Below, one piece after another: positions 1 to 12,420 of a stretch of 64,000 nt of DNA. Source of the stretch: Gnetum montanum (Eukaryota > Streptophyta > Gnetopsida > Gnetales > Gnetaceae); assembly GCA_015680685.1 (NCBI GenBank), contig MNCI01000273.1, positions 28,324-92,323 on the forward strand, given 5' to 3'. The stretch's first letter is position 1. The number at the start of each line of letters is the position of its first letter. A program made the translations under genes and the position numbers. The notes under the pieces are model-generated. The model was not told where the DNA came from. It saw nothing but the letters and a program-made list of their open reading frames with translations, and searched no databases.

Positions 1-179
1 ATACCTCAGACTTGCTTAACCATACACCGTGACACTTACAAGCAAGCCTGGGAAGACAACGAACGATTAACCCCAAGTTTTTCTTGTAGTGTTAAGGCAT
101 TTAGTCTGCGGAGTTCGACCGGATCGCGCGTGCATGCTCGTATTCGTATGGTTGTGTAGGGGTACCTCGCCACTCATCA
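1..179 (+). mobile_element. 3' end of an Athila-type LTR (cut by window edge)
   Basis: This stretch matches the last part of the complete LTR at 22227-23043 nearly base for base, and its reverse complement matches the start of the LTRs at 25967, 31515 and 56294. It ends in the family terminus CACTCATCA at 179. The sequence that follows is the interior of an unrelated older gene fragment, so 179/180 is an insertion junction. The candidate right TSD is GTTAA (180-184); the left one is outside the window. It may be a solo LTR or the 3' LTR of an element extending to the left. Confidence 0.85.
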
Positions 180-960
180 GTTAAGATGAATAGGGATCTC
201 AGGGATTGTAAAGAATTCATGGAAGCCCAAGTGGCTAATAGGAGTTCTTTGGAAACTAGATAGGTTGAATGGACATGGTACTTGAATGCCATCAATGGCG
301 AGGTTGCTCTTTCTAGGGAGGTTGTAGAATAGAAGCTGCAAATGGACTTGTTGGTATGCAAGGCTAGGGAGACTACTATGCCTAGGTTCTCAAGCGGGAT
401 CAGACATAGAAGGATCATAAGAAGAAGTATAAGGCTGAGCCTGAAGCTTACCTTAAGTGGTTAAAGAAGGAATCCACTAAACAGCATAAGCTAGAGCTAT
501 TTGTGAAGCAGATTCAGGAAGAGGATGTCTTCAAACTATTTTAAGGCATCCTAACCATGGTTGGATCTCCAACTCATTAGGTCCTTGACACTTCAAGAGA
601 GGTGACTACTGGGAAATTTTCACGAGAGCCACCTACATGGATGAAAATTGATGGTAGCAACATCCTAATAGCCATCAATCTTGGGAAGGTGGACTGGGCC
701 CACATGACCGAGGAATAGATCCTCCATCATTTAGAGGTTGGTCTTCAAAATCTCCCACCAAAAGATGTTGTGTCCAAGCCTTTCTAATTTTTCTTATTTT
801 ATTTTTTTTAGCATATTTTAATTTAATTTATGTTAAGTTATAGTTTTTGATTTGGTTTTATACTTTGTTGATTATTGGTTAACTTGTGTTTTATTGTGCT
901 GTAGGTATGAGGTGATGCTAGTGGCTCTAGTGGAGAAGGTGGAAGTTCTTCTCAGCCCCC
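180..960 (+). pseudogene. 3' exons of the Tat-element antisense gene (copy 1, broken)
   Basis: Homologous to 11640-12400. Both copies encode a segment around an EFMEA/EFIEA motif, then a conserved acidic C-terminal block (A.MTEE/A.MSEEQILH.LE..LQ), then a short Asp/Ser/Pro-rich last exon. A T-rich stretch at about 783-903 ending in GTGCTGTAG looks like an intron. Several in-frame stops are present, so it is dead. The 5' part is missing because the LTR ending at 179 interrupts it. It lies opposite in strand to the protease/gag remnants at 2227-5790 of the same element. I do not recognise the protein family, and no function is assigned. Confidence 0.6.
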
Positions 961-1269
961 TCCAGCATCCCCTTAGTACCATCATTTGGTAATGGCCTAT
1001 GGTTTTTTCATTTTATTATGGCTGATGATATTATTGACATTGTGATGTATTGGCTAGTGTTAGCCATTTCATTTGTTGTTGGACAGTTCATTGTTTGAAC
1101 TTTCATGGTTACTATGTTGTAGATAGAGGATACTTATTATTTTTAAAATTTTAATTTGGTTCATATATTTTAATATTTTATGTTTTATAAATGTTTAATT
1201 TTTTACATTTTCATTTACATCACAGGCTATGTTGGTTAACTTACGTAAAATAGCCATAATGTACACTAG

Positions 1270-1930
1270 GTTGTAATGATTCTAAGAGGTTTGCTAGTTT
1301 TAGGCCATGGTGGGCCATGCGATTTATCAATTTTAAGCTATCAAAGGGCATACATTTTCGCTAAGTTTAGTTCATTATGGACCATACATTTTTGCCAATT
1401 TTAGGCCATGGCAGGCACCATGTGATGTTTTGTCAGTTTTAGGCTATGGTAGGCCATGTGATTTGCTAGTTTTAGGCCATGGTAGGTCATGTGACTTGTT
1501 TTTCTAGTATAAGGTCATGGTGGATCCCATGTGATGTTTTGCTAGTTTTAGACCATGCTAGGGTTCATGTGATGTTTCGCTAGTTTTAGACCATGGGGCC
1601 GATGTGATTTACTAGTTTTAGGCTATGGTGGATCATGTGATTTTCCAATTTTAGGGCATGGTAGGCCATGCAATTTGGTTTACCTATTTCAGACCATGGT
1701 GGATCCCATGTGATGTTTTGAAAGTTTTAGGCCACGGTGGGTCATGGGATTTTCCAATTCTAGACCATGGTGGGCTGTGCGATTTGTTTTGCCAATTTTA
1801 GACCATGATGAATCCCATGTGATGTTTTTCCAATTTTAGACCATCACAAGCCATGCAATTTGCCAATTTTAGACCATGGTAGGCTATGCGATTTGTTTTG
1901 CTAGTTTTAGGTCATGATGGGCCCCACATT
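1270..1930. repeat. Minisatellite of the Tat-like element, copy 1
   Basis: About fifteen diverged head-to-tail units of roughly 35-50 bp share the core GCTAGTTTTAGGCCATGG followed by TGGGCCATG and often GTGATGTTTTG. The same unit appears, reverse-complemented, at 46060-46400, 54910-55020 and 59770-59850, and as a remnant at 12850-12900. It always lies between the antisense gene and gag-protease, or next to the pol region, so it is a structural part of this element family rather than a random microsatellite. Confidence 0.85.
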
Positions 1931-2226
1931 GTAAAAGAAAAAAAATTTATTGGTTTTTATATTTTAAATATATTTTATGAGTTTTTTAGGTTTTAAATTT
2001 TTTATCATATTTTATGATTTATGTTCTAAGATACAAAGGCATAGAAGGCATATTATAAACAATAGTAAACCTTATGCTACAAGCAAAGTAAAGGTTAAGA
2101 CAAGGTAAAACAAAAGGTAAAAAAATGGTGTGTACAAGAAAAAAAATGTAAACTAGGCTATGAAAGGTTATAGACAAATGGGCTATATGGTTACAAGTGC
2201 TAGGATGAAAAAATCTATGGCATAGA
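1931..2226. other. AT-rich spacer, nothing recognised
   Basis: A-rich noncoding DNA between the minisatellite and the end of the protease reading frame of the minus-strand Tat-like element. It corresponds to 45845-46060 of the plus-strand copy. I see no gene or defined site. Confidence 0.5.
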
Positions 2227-3240
2227 TCAATTGTGCAAGTGTTTTCTAATCTTTGATAGATTAGGAAATGTGTACAACCTACTTTTCATAATCCTGTATT
2301 TCCCATTTCCTTCAATCACAATGTTGAAGGGGAGCTCTTCCCATGATGCATCCATGAGCTCATCATTGTTGGTATTGGCTTCTTTTTCTCTCTCGAGCTT
2401 CTTAACTTTGTTGTTAACTATAGGATTTTCTTCCTGAAACTCAACTTTGGATCCTTGTTCAATGCCAACATTGTTGATCACCAAGAGAATTGCACTATCA
2501 TCATGGATGATGATTTCAATGCCATCATAAGGGAGGTGAATTTCTTAATGAATTAGTGAGGAAATTACTTATAGTTGAGCTAACCAAGGCCTTCCCAAGA
2601 CAAGATTGAACCTTGGTGTTTCCTCCACCATGACGAAATTGGCTGTTGTGGGGAATTTCTCCCCTACCACAAAGTCTAAATAAATTAAGCCATTCATGGC
2701 TACCCAAGATCTATTGAAGAACTTAAGAAAAACCTTTTTTCTATGCTGTATATGTTTAGTTAGGCATAAAAATTCAACAATTCTTTAAGGTATTATGTTT
2801 GTTATGGATCAATGTGCAATCTATGCACTTTGTACTATCCTACCTTGATGGTTATTAATAAGAGAGCTTTAGTTTTCTCACCATCTTGGGGATTGATTTT
2901 GACTTCACTATTGCAAAAAACTAGCACCGTTAACCTCATTTCTTCCTTTGGTAAGGATGGTACCATTACTGCATGGATGAGCTCCTCACTAGTGGGGATA
3001 TCCTCGCTAACAGGAATAGAGGTCAACATCTTGACTAATTCTTCATAGTGCATAATGGAAGTCATCAAAAGGTCATATAGGCTAAGAGAGATGTTCTTTT
3101 GTTTTAGCAATTGTTTGACATGTTCCATTGCATTGAGAAAGTCCTTGTGACTAGTTGTAGGCTTTTCATTTTTAGCATTCTTGACTTTGTCTATGTGCCT
3201 CAAAATGGAAACTTCATACTTCAAAGGTTACTTGGCTTCT
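2227..3240 (-). pseudogene. Tat-like protease region (minus-strand copy 1)
   Basis: Reading the minus strand from 3224, the first part has the ISLSLYDLLMTS motif and a VSEDIPTSEELIHAVM segment, found almost identically at 44878-45186 in the plus-strand element. This linker precedes the aspartic protease in Tat polyproteins. Downstream, the protease C-terminal half is recognisable at about 2700-2540 by a VEETPRFNLVLGRPWLAQL stretch, the I/VLGRP..L signature of retropepsins. The active-site segment around 2750-2800 is badly decayed. The last piece (2484-2227), an acidic tail, matches 45600-45840. Frameshifts and stops throughout. Confidence 0.75.
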
Positions 3241-3299
3241 TTCCCCTTTCCTTGTGGCTTGAAGCCTCCTCCTATGATTGACTGGTTGAAGCAACTTAA

Positions 3300-5790
3300 G
3301 CATTGGAACTTATCAAAATAGATAAGATCAGAGTGAACTTTGATAGGACAAATTCCTTTCATGCATTGACCTATTTGTTATCATTGTTCTTAAGCTTTAA
3401 TGTAGGCTTCTTACCTTGTTTTCTCAATGATTTTTTGTTGTTGTTGGTTGGCTGCAAAGAAGTCATTGTGTTGGCCATTACAAGAGGATGCTTATTGGTT
3501 GTAGGAGTAGGTTTGATCTTGGCTTCAACAAGATGAGATACTGTAATAAGAAAAGGATCCCTAGGAGGCCTAGGTGATGGTATCCTTGTAACAAAAGAAA
3601 ACCTTGAGCTAGTTGAAGCTGAAGGACCCCTGTTGTTGTATGAGGTACTCATATCATGAACAGCTCCCACACAGGTCTAGAATTTTGTTGGCATTCAATG
3701 ATCCCTTGTAGACATGAATGGATGGATTTTATGATTTGATCAAATTCGAAGCATTAAGGATAAATTTTCCCTATTCTATCATCTTTTGTAGGTCATCCTT
3801 GAGAGCTAGGTAGAAGTTGGTGTCATGATTTGGTAGTTGATGATAGTGGTAGAAAAGGTCTAGTTTAAAGTATTTGGATACAAGTGGGTCATCCTTGGTT
3901 TCAAGAGTGGGATTTCTTACTATATTTCATATCCTATCATGCCTTTGATCAAGGAGTTCCAATGGCTTCAATGGTAACATAGTATACTTCAATTGGTCTT
4001 TTTGCTCAAAGTTAAGCATTGTAGTAGTTGATGCAGAGATCCTAGATGTTAAAGGTTGATTGTTATGAACAAAGACCTTGGGTTGATTAGTCTTAGACCA
4101 ATGTGTAGTTATTTTATTTTTTTTCTTTGGCCACTATGGCCATGGTTGTGTTGTTTTGTCTCCCCCTCTCCTTGTCTTTCTATGCATGCTGGTTCTTGTA
4201 TGCCATGTAAGTAGGATCATGACTAGCCTTGTCTATTTCCTCTATGTTCTTTGTCTAGGAAAATGCTTGGCTAAGTGACCATGGGTCTAGGTAATGTAGT
4301 TTTAACTTAATAAAATCATTAACCATCCTCTTGAATATTGTGACAAGGTTTTTTTTTACTATCGGGTCCATAATCTCATTAAGGAGAGCATTCCATCATT
4401 GTATGAATTTTTGTACTAGCTCAAGGGGTTCTTGCTTGACCTTTATTAGTTGATGAAGAGTCATGTTGGGTTTCAAGTTATACTTGAAATGATTAACAAA
4501 CTATGAAATTAAGTCTTCAAGAGAAGTTATGAATCCTCTTGGTAATTCATGATACCATTCCAAGGCTTTTTCCATTAGAGACATACAGAAGAACCACATG
4601 ATGGTATGCAACTAGGATTGTAGTAATAAACACTTCAAACAAAAGGTTATTAAGTGTGAAATCAAGTCACCTTCATTATTGTACTTACTGAATTGGAGAA
4701 TGTGAATGCCCACTAGAAGAGTTATTGGTGAGATAGTAGGACAAATGGGATCATCTTGGTAGAAGTCCATTATCTTGGTTATCTAGATTGTGAAAGATTT
4801 GAGCTTCCATAACTCTTCCATTAAGTCTTGGATCATTTGGAATAGCTTATCTAATCCTTGGGGCATTTCTGCTAGCAACAATGTTTGCACAAATCGTTTA
4901 GGGTTAGTTAAGAGATGTGTTCATGTAATAAGCTGAGGTATTGAAGAGAGAGGCTAGGTTATGGTGGTCATAGGTGGGCTAAATAGGGAGAAGGATGTTT
5001 GTGTCCACACTTGGGGCACAAAGGGAAAAAATGATGTTTGTGTCTCTTAGGTCACATATTGTCCCACTGTTGGGTACACTAGTATAGAAAAGGGATGACA
5101 AATGGTGAGAACCACATTTGAAAACCATGAAAACCAAGGCTACATGGAAAAATACATGGATTAAAAGAGGGAGATCATTTGAGGCACAGAGTATGCCTGA
5201 TGAGATACTATAATGGGTGCTAGCCCAAACATGGTTGGGTATACAGGAGATGATAGTTGAGATGCCTTTCCCATGGAAGAGATAAACAAGGCTAAAGTGA
5301 CCATGGTGGTTTGAGGGACTGATTGTTGGAATAGGTCTTCTATGAAGGTTTCTAGTTTTGACTCTACATCAAACTCATCATGTTCTTCGTGTTCACTTTT
5401 CATACTTGATTTCACATCTTGATCATCCATCTCAATTAATTAGGAGGCTATACATCATGGAAATCATTCAAGGATATTTTATCATAAGGAGACGGTATGT
5501 ATTCCTGCCCATTATGATTGATTGACCCATAATCATGCTTGGCTTTAGCCTCTATGTGTGGAATAAGTAATCTAGCTTGGATTTTAACGCATATGTAGTT
5601 GTAGTACTCTTTGCTAAGAATAGTGAAATCTAGGCTATGCCCTCATAGCCTAAGTGACTGTCTATTCTTGGCTATAGTGAGGTCCCTAGGATCATAGATT
5701 CTTACTCCATCCTAGCTAGATGTCATGTTGATCATGTCAATGGGCAAAGTAATGGACTTGCCGAAAGACATTGTTAAAAATGTTGATTTT
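3300..5790 (-). pseudogene. Tat-like gag remnant (minus-strand copy 1)
   Basis: Minus-strand gag of the same element as the protease at 2227-3240. A block near 4370-4520 encodes F.YNLKPNMTLHQL followed by a W-containing segment, matching plus-strand gag at 43470-43600 (HFKYNLTPNRMLEQL) and the second minus copy at 23100-23300. The N-terminal part (about 5790-5560) has a YDPRDLTIAKNRQSLR motif and an LDFTILSKEYYNYICVKIQ motif, shared with 24500-24300. Stops and frameshifts abound. Gag would form the virus-like particle core. The element lies in the order LTR-gag-protease on the minus strand. Confidence 0.7.
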
Positions 5791-6544
5791 GACCTTTTAC
5801 TATTTTTGAAAAAACTTTTAGTAAGTTGGGATTTCCCAATGGTGTAGTTGGATATAAATGAAAATAACTATTAATACTACTAATATAATGTAAATGTTGT
5901 ATACTACACTAGAAAAAATAGATGTTGAGTTTTGAAGTTGGTAATACCAACTATGTTAGCCAAGATCTACACTGTAGAGTGTGTAGTGGATTTTAGTATT
6001 TTCTAGTCAACTATGCTATAGTAGATGGTGGAAAATGGGTTTTCAATTGGAAAAGCAAAACTAGAAAGTCTTGCCAAAGGTTTCACATTGGTTTTGAAAG
6101 GTTAATTATGAAACTTTTGGTTTTCTTCCAGGAGTATGCTAGGGTCCTAGTAGTAACTATGCTAGCTTCTCACTACAAAATATCATAGCAAAGTTGTTGG
6201 GTTTTAAAATAGCCTACATTGGTATTGAAGTTTCAAATGTAGATTTCAAAAGAGAAAAAATTGTAGGTGTTTCTATTGAGTATGCTAGGTTCCACAGAAT
6301 CTAGCAATTACTGTAAAAATGCAATGAAAATCCAAATCACCCACTAGAAATTTACTTGGTATTGTGAGCAAGAATTTGAATGCCAATGTTGGATTTTGAT
6401 GTTAAATGTTGGAAAATATTTTTGACAATGTTGAAATTAATTGTAATACATTTATGAAAAATTTTGAAAATAGGTTTTGGATAGGTTGGAATATGCTTTT
6501 GGGCTAAGAATCTAGGTAGAGGACCTTCTTCTAATACTAGAAAC
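5791..6544 (-). other. 5' leader of Tat-like copy 1 with possible primer-binding site
   Basis: Between the gag start and the LTR end at 6545. It contains short repeats of the type CTATGCTAG/ACTATGCTA, mirrored by a different short repeat in the equivalent leader of copy 2 (24580-24840). Just inside the LTR, minus strand 6540-6524 reads CTAGTATTAGAAGAAGG. This resembles a decayed Met-tRNA-type primer site (TGGTATCAGAGC) with G-to-A and C-to-T changes. That assignment is tentative. Confidence 0.4.
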
Positions 6545-7948
6545 TGTAGCATGTTGAAAATTCAATTGCTGGAAAATTGAAAATCCCATGCTATGATAGC
6601 CTAACCTTAAATCCCAAGGATCTCAAAAAAAACAAGATTCAAGGTGCCCTTTATGGTCTTGTCAATCACCTAGGGAGTTATAAATTGTAAATAGGAAAAT
6701 AAAATTGCATATTCAAAACAAAATCAAATAACACATAATTAAACTTAGATTAAAATCTACACTACGTATGAACTAAAACATTTATTGTAAAAAAGTGTAA
6801 AGTTCAAAGAGTACATATGGGTTCTCAAAGCACATGAAGCTACCTTGAAATGGAGCTTGAAGCCTATTGGAGGTCATAGATTAAGTTCTACAATTGGTCT
6901 CCATGGTCCAGGTACTTCTTAGTTCCAATCTCTTGCAACTCCTTACTAGTTTTTATTCAAAACTACAACTTCGATTACAAGTGGTGTCAGAAATGGTGTA
7001 CACTTTTATTCTAGTGGTACTACACTAAGAATATCTAGTCTTATTGTAGATGCAAAATGGGATACAAAAGTGGTTAATGTTGCAAAATAGGACTATGAGT
7101 TTTACAAATGCTTATTTGAGATTTCTCAAAATTTCTCAAGTGTGGAACTTGAATATGGTGTTCAAGGTTGGGTTTTATAGGTTTTAGGTTGTTGATTTTA
7201 TGCTACAAATAATTTCCATGATTGCTAACAAATTGATGTTGATTGCAGGTGTAACAACTTGATTTCCAACTTAGTTGACCATTTTTGGTAAGTTTTGATG
7301 TACCAAGGCCATCAAAATCCATTCGCATACCAAAAATAGTAAATGGACTTTTGTGACTACATTGCCCTTCATGTCAACTACATTGGCCTTATAGGCCTAC
7401 GTTGGCATTTGTTGGAATCTACTAAAATCATGGTAACTATGCTAACCATACTACATTTGTTCAAAATCCATGATGACTATGTTGACCATGTTTCCACCAC
7501 AAGAAAATTCCATGACTACATTGGCCATTGTAAGAAAAATGGAAAGCCCAATAACACCAACATTGGTCTTGTAGGTATGTTGCACTTTGTGGTGACTATG
7601 ATAGGTGTTTTTGGGAAAAATGAAAAGTCAACAAAATCTACGCTACGAGGGTAGATGGTTTTAGTGTAGTTGAAGTCATACCTCTACTAAAACCCATGAA
7701 AATGCCAAATTTGATAGTCGCCAAGGAATTTTTCGCCTTTCCAAGCCCATATATACACATAATATCACTTTTTCCACTTGGGAAGTCAAGCAGTAGCAAC
7801 TTATGAGGCATTTTTCAACCCCAAAAATTTAAAGTATGCAAGATTGTAGCTCATGGGCTACAAATCTTACATTTACAATGAAATCTTACCTTTAGTTGGA
7901 TGGTGAAGGTTACAATTTGCAACATGAATTTTCTAGGTGGTGTTTTAA
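6545..7948 (-). mobile_element. LTR of the Tat-like family (minus sense)
   Basis: On the minus strand the LTR begins near 7948 with a variant of the family start TGAAACACC (here TTAAAACACC) and ends at 6545 with GCTACA. The first 250 bp match the starts of the LTRs at 42193 and 59986. The last 150 bp match the ends of the LTRs at 25269, 13635 and about 61350-61545. On the left it is followed by leader and gag of copy 1, so it acts as that copy's 5' LTR. The small open frame at 7343-7654 is repetitive LTR sequence (repeated CTACATTGGCC) and not a gene. Confidence 0.75.
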
Positions 7949-8711
7949 ACTAGCATAATTCTAATTTTTCCTACACTTAGATTATAGTGTTGATGGTTAA
8001 TTCTAGTCATCTATGCTATTTTCTCTATACTTGCATCTAAAAATGATTTTTTATAATTTTTTAGATATTTTATCTAGCCTCTAGAATCTAGGTTGCTCAA
8101 TTTTGATTTTGTTTACAAATTTTTGGTTCACATGACATAACTTGGCAACATTGCATACTTGGTTTATGAATCTTGTGAAATTTTGTAAGTATCATGGCCA
8201 ATGTATAGAACTTTTAGAGAAGTTATTCTAATGTACAAGGGGTTTTTGTACATTTTGTAAGGATATGTGGCAACATTGATGCTCCAAGAGCTAAGAAACT
8301 TAATACTTGTTATTTTCACCCTTCCACAATCTCCAACATCTAGTCTTGTATCAATTCCTTGATCATAAGATCCTAAAAAAACACTAATCAGGCCCCAATG
8401 TTGTCATTCTTAGTCATTAGTTTTGTCAACATTTATTTTTTTACAACAGTTTTCAAGATTGCTTATTTCAAGGTTCTACAGGCTTACTATATATGGAAAT
8501 GTTAAATTAATTTTTCCATATCAATAAAAACTAGATTTTGGTTATATTGTAAATGTAGTTATCCTGGTGCATTTGGTTATTTTTTGTGTTTTGTATTTAG
8601 TGTTAACATTATCATGCTAGTGGATAATTTCACTTAAACCTTGTTATTTTTTGTTGCAATAGTTATATAATTTTTTATGTTCTAATAGTTATCAATTTTG
8701 GCTATGTATAG
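7949..8711. other. Region upstream of the antisense gene; no gene seen
   Basis: AT-rich DNA between the LTR boundary at about 7948 and the first recognisable exon of the plus-strand antisense gene. A splice-acceptor-like ATGTATAG ends at 8711 and aligns with CTTCATGTAG in the homologous copy (49377-49368), so part of this stretch is probably an intron. Any upstream exon or promoter is not recognisable. No RT or integrase homology is seen where the minus-strand element would be expected to have it. Confidence 0.4.
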
Positions 8712-9546
8712 TTCCTTGCTAAAACCTATTTTGGTAGTGGTGAAGTTGGTTGATATCCTATGTTACATTGGGATAGCCACATATTTGAACCCTAACATGA
8801 GCATTGAGAAATATACTTTGGTGTGGTTTAGACATGGTACCTAAGAGTTTTCACTATACTTGATCCAACATTTTAGTTTGATTGTATGGTAACACTTGAT
8901 AGTGGATATTGCTGGTATAATCGCAAAAACTCTTATGCCTAAATCTTCCAACTACATCTTGAAGTTCATGATTTATGACACCTAGAGTGAGATAGAGAGG
9001 AATAGTGCCTCTTATGATGGGGGAGTTTGTAGGTCATTGCATATTTGGAAGATGCCCAAGTACTTATAGTACAATGCTATAACATTGTGAGGATAGGCTA
9101 CAAGATAAACATACTCTTTTAAAATCCTTCAAGAATCATCTACCTACTAACATAGTAAGTTTGGCTTTAAATTATCACATTTTCTTGTTTTTGGTTTAAA
9201 TGTTTTTAGTTCCAACTATTTTGATACTTCATTGTTTTTAGGCATAGGGTACATCTCGATGAATTCTTGAGGGATGACCAAATTTTAGTTGTGGCTCAAA
9301 AAGCTTTCAAAGAGTCTAAGAAAGGTGGAATCATGAGGGTGTAATTGCTTCATCATCTCGAATTTGATTTTGATAGATACTATACATGTTATTCCAACTT
9401 GTACTTGTCAAGCATAGTAACCAAATATGGACATAATTGGTGGACTCACCTAGATTTGGGAGCATGTGTACTAGCTTGTCCTAAGGTTCTAGTCTTACTG
9501 AAGTCTAGTAAGTTAAAATTATTTAGCATGATTAATAATTTTATTA

Positions 9547-9577
<31 letters not shown>

Positions 9578-12420
9578 TTCATGTTTTTGTTGTTTGTGTT
9601 CTTTATTATTTTTTTATTTTTAACAAGGCTAACATGTTCACTGTGTTGTGTAACAGATTCTATGTGCAAGTCCACAATTGATGTGACTATTTTGGGCTAT
9701 TTTGAGGAGAAAATTCAGCTCATGTGGAGTGAATTAGATTTAGCATAAGATCGGCTAGTGGAAAAGGCCCCTATGGACATCCAACAAAGGCTCACTAACA
9801 TGGGTTTACATGATTGTTTTAGGTTGCCTTGTCTAATGATGTCACCTACTAAGACATTGAATGTAATTGACTCCTTCAATGAGGATGTTACCAAATTCAT
9901 CACTTGTGTTAATGGTTACCATGTTGTGTTAAGTGTTAATGCATCCATGTTTAGTAATATTTTTAACATACCCTCTAGTGGTGCTAAGGTGACCACTAGA
10001 GTAGGGAAGGATGTAGACTATAGAGCGGATTTGGAGGCTTGGCTCAACTCTTCTCCTAGTGCAGTATTGACCTTCAACAATTATACTATTGAGGAAGCTA
10101 ATCAGACCTATCTTCTTTTCTATGCTAGAGCCTTTCCCATACTACTATCACAAAAGAAAACTATAAGAATTTAGTATGCATGGACAATGATAAACGTACT
10201 GATTGATGGTACTACGTTTGATTAAGCTCTTCACTTGATCATTAGTTTAAGGGATGAACTCAGAAGGCTCTATAACAACCTTAATAATTTTCATCATGTG
10301 TGTTTTACATTCTTTCTTGCATGTCTGAAGAGGATCTTGGAGTCCTTGGTGATCAAGAGTGATCAAAAATGGGTTTCATGTAATCCTTTCTATCTCTCTA
10401 GGCCTTGGGCTAATCATATTACTCAAGTTATATGTCACCAAGGTCCACCGGTGGAGGATGCTTAAGAATCATTATTTATTACTACTAAGAATCTTAACAG
10501 TTTGAATGAATGTTCCCCTAACACCATAGAGGTTGGACCTTGTGCTACACAATGTAATGTTAAGAAGGCCAAAAGGTTACATATAGAGGTAGACAATGCT
10601 ACTAGAAAGAAGATAAAGAGGCCACATGTTGAATATAACATTCAAGCTCCTACTAAGAAAACATCCATGAAATTATCCATCAAGCTCAACATAGTGAATT
10701 AAGATGTTGGAGATATGTAAACACATTTTTTAGTTTTAGATTTTATTTTTTTAGTTTTATATTTCTAGTTTATATATATATATATATATTGTTAAGTGTT
10801 TGCTAACTTGTTTTATGTTTTATGGCTTTATTTTTGTTGCAAAGAAAGTCCAGGAACTAGCTGCTAAAGCTGCTATGGAAAAGGAGCAATAGCATAAATA
10901 AGAGAAGGAGAGATAAACCAAGGAGGAGGAGGAGAGAGTAACTAGTAAGGCTCCAAATGTTGTAGATTCCATCTTAGCTAATTTTCTTCTAGAGAGTAGC
11001 TTTCCAGTAGACCCATCTCATGATCTTCCTAGTGTGTTCTCATATAAATAAATTTTGTTTGAAGTTTTAATTTTTATTCTTGCATTATTTTTGTTATTAA
11101 TGTTTTTTTTATCTTGTTATGATTAGTATCTAAATATTATAGCCATTATAGGATGTGAACCTCTTCCAAAATCATCTACATCTTCATTCCATGCCAAGCC
11201 TTCGGTAGACGCCCCAAACAAGCTAGAGTTCATGAAGGAAATGATGGATGATATGGTAGATAAGCTGCAACATATAGCTCCTAATATTGGTAATGAAAAT
11301 GTTAAAGTTTTTTTCTTTTCACATGTTTTTATTTTTATATTTTTGTTTTTTGTGTTTCATGTTTTTATGTTTATAGTGTTTTGTATTTTATAAATATTTT
11401 TAAATGTATTTGTATTTTTTTTTTGTGTTGTTGTAGATTTGAAAATAAAATGAAACACTTCACAAGAATTTGAATTTGATATGTTCCAAACCTTGACCTC
11501 CAATGTTGATAACATCCCATGCAAGTTTTATGAAGAAGCCATAGAATGTACCATAACTTGTGCAAAAATAGTCTGGAAAGTCCATTGTTCTAATGAGTTA
11601 TTATGAGAGGAGGTTGTAGCATTGAGGAAGTAAAATAAGGAGCTAATTAAAAAATCCAATAGCCTTGAATATTGTAAGGAATTCATAGAGGCATGCATGG
11701 CCAATAGGGATTCCTTGCATACTAAAGAAATTGAGTAGTCCTATTATTGGAGTGCAATCCAAGGAAGGTCACTCTAGCATGGAGCAATATAGAGAAAGAC
11801 ATGGAAATGACGCTTCTAGTTTGAAAGTTCAAGGAATGGAAAGATTATTGTGCATGGATGTTAGAGTGAGGAAAAAAAAGGCTCACAAAATAAATTAAAA
11901 GTTGGAGAAGGAAAATTACATGAAATCATGACATGAGATAACCATGACACAATGTAAGTACAAGTTTTTTTTTCAAGGGATAGGTGGAAAAGATATCTAC
12001 AACATGTTTGCTATGTCCATTATTGTTGTTGGATCTCTTCTCATATCACCACTACATCTAGGGAAAATACCATCACTAATTTCTCTCTTGCTTCACTTAA
12101 GTGAACATGCATAGATAAGGAAAAGATCCTCATAGGAGTGGATCTAAAAGACATTGATTAGGCAAACATGAGTGAAGAACAAATTCTTCACTCATTAGAA
12201 GCTCATCTTCAAAGATTTGTACATAAAGATATAGCTTCAGAATCTTGAGAGGTTTAGTTTTCGTGATTTCATACTTATGTTTTGGTTATGATGGTTAGTA
12301 ATTATTTATATTTTCATTATTTACAAGACTCAAGTGATGTTGATGATACTATTGGAGATGATGTTGTTGATGATCCTCCTTCTCCTTCTCCTACATCTTA
12401 GTTTTAGCATGTTTTTATTA
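8712..12420 (+). pseudogene. Intron-containing antisense gene of the Tat-like element (copy 2)
   Basis: This gene runs opposite to gag/protease of its element. Exon a (8712-9154) encodes an ILCYIG start and a W.MP.Y end. Intron 9155-9241 has GTAAGT and TTTTTAG ends. Exon b (9242-9507) contains DQILVV. Intron 9508-9656 has GTAAGT and GTAACAG ends and a TTA microsatellite. Exon c starts at 9657 and holds the longest open stretch (9758-10174, with VNGYHVVLSVNASMF and FNIPSSGAKV). Later exons lie at about 10190-10710, 10855-11050, 11140-11295 and 11437-12250, plus a short terminal exon near 12331-12400; their borders are less certain. A basic KK.KR tract lies near 10560-10650 and a Lys/Glu-rich tract near 10860-10940. 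Exons a-c match minus strand 49367-47935 at protein level with the same intron positions. Stops are present. The V.G..V.L....M..IF.IP pattern faintly recalls plant transposon-associated proteins. Function unknown. Confidence 0.75.

Noticed and set aside
1270-1930. Possible CRISPR-like array
   Set aside because: Units abut with no unique spacers, and the repeat is a diverged minisatellite of a plant retrotransposon.
7343-7654. 103-codon plus frame with a regular look
   Set aside because: It is inside an LTR and reflects repeats of CTACATTGGCC and similar words.
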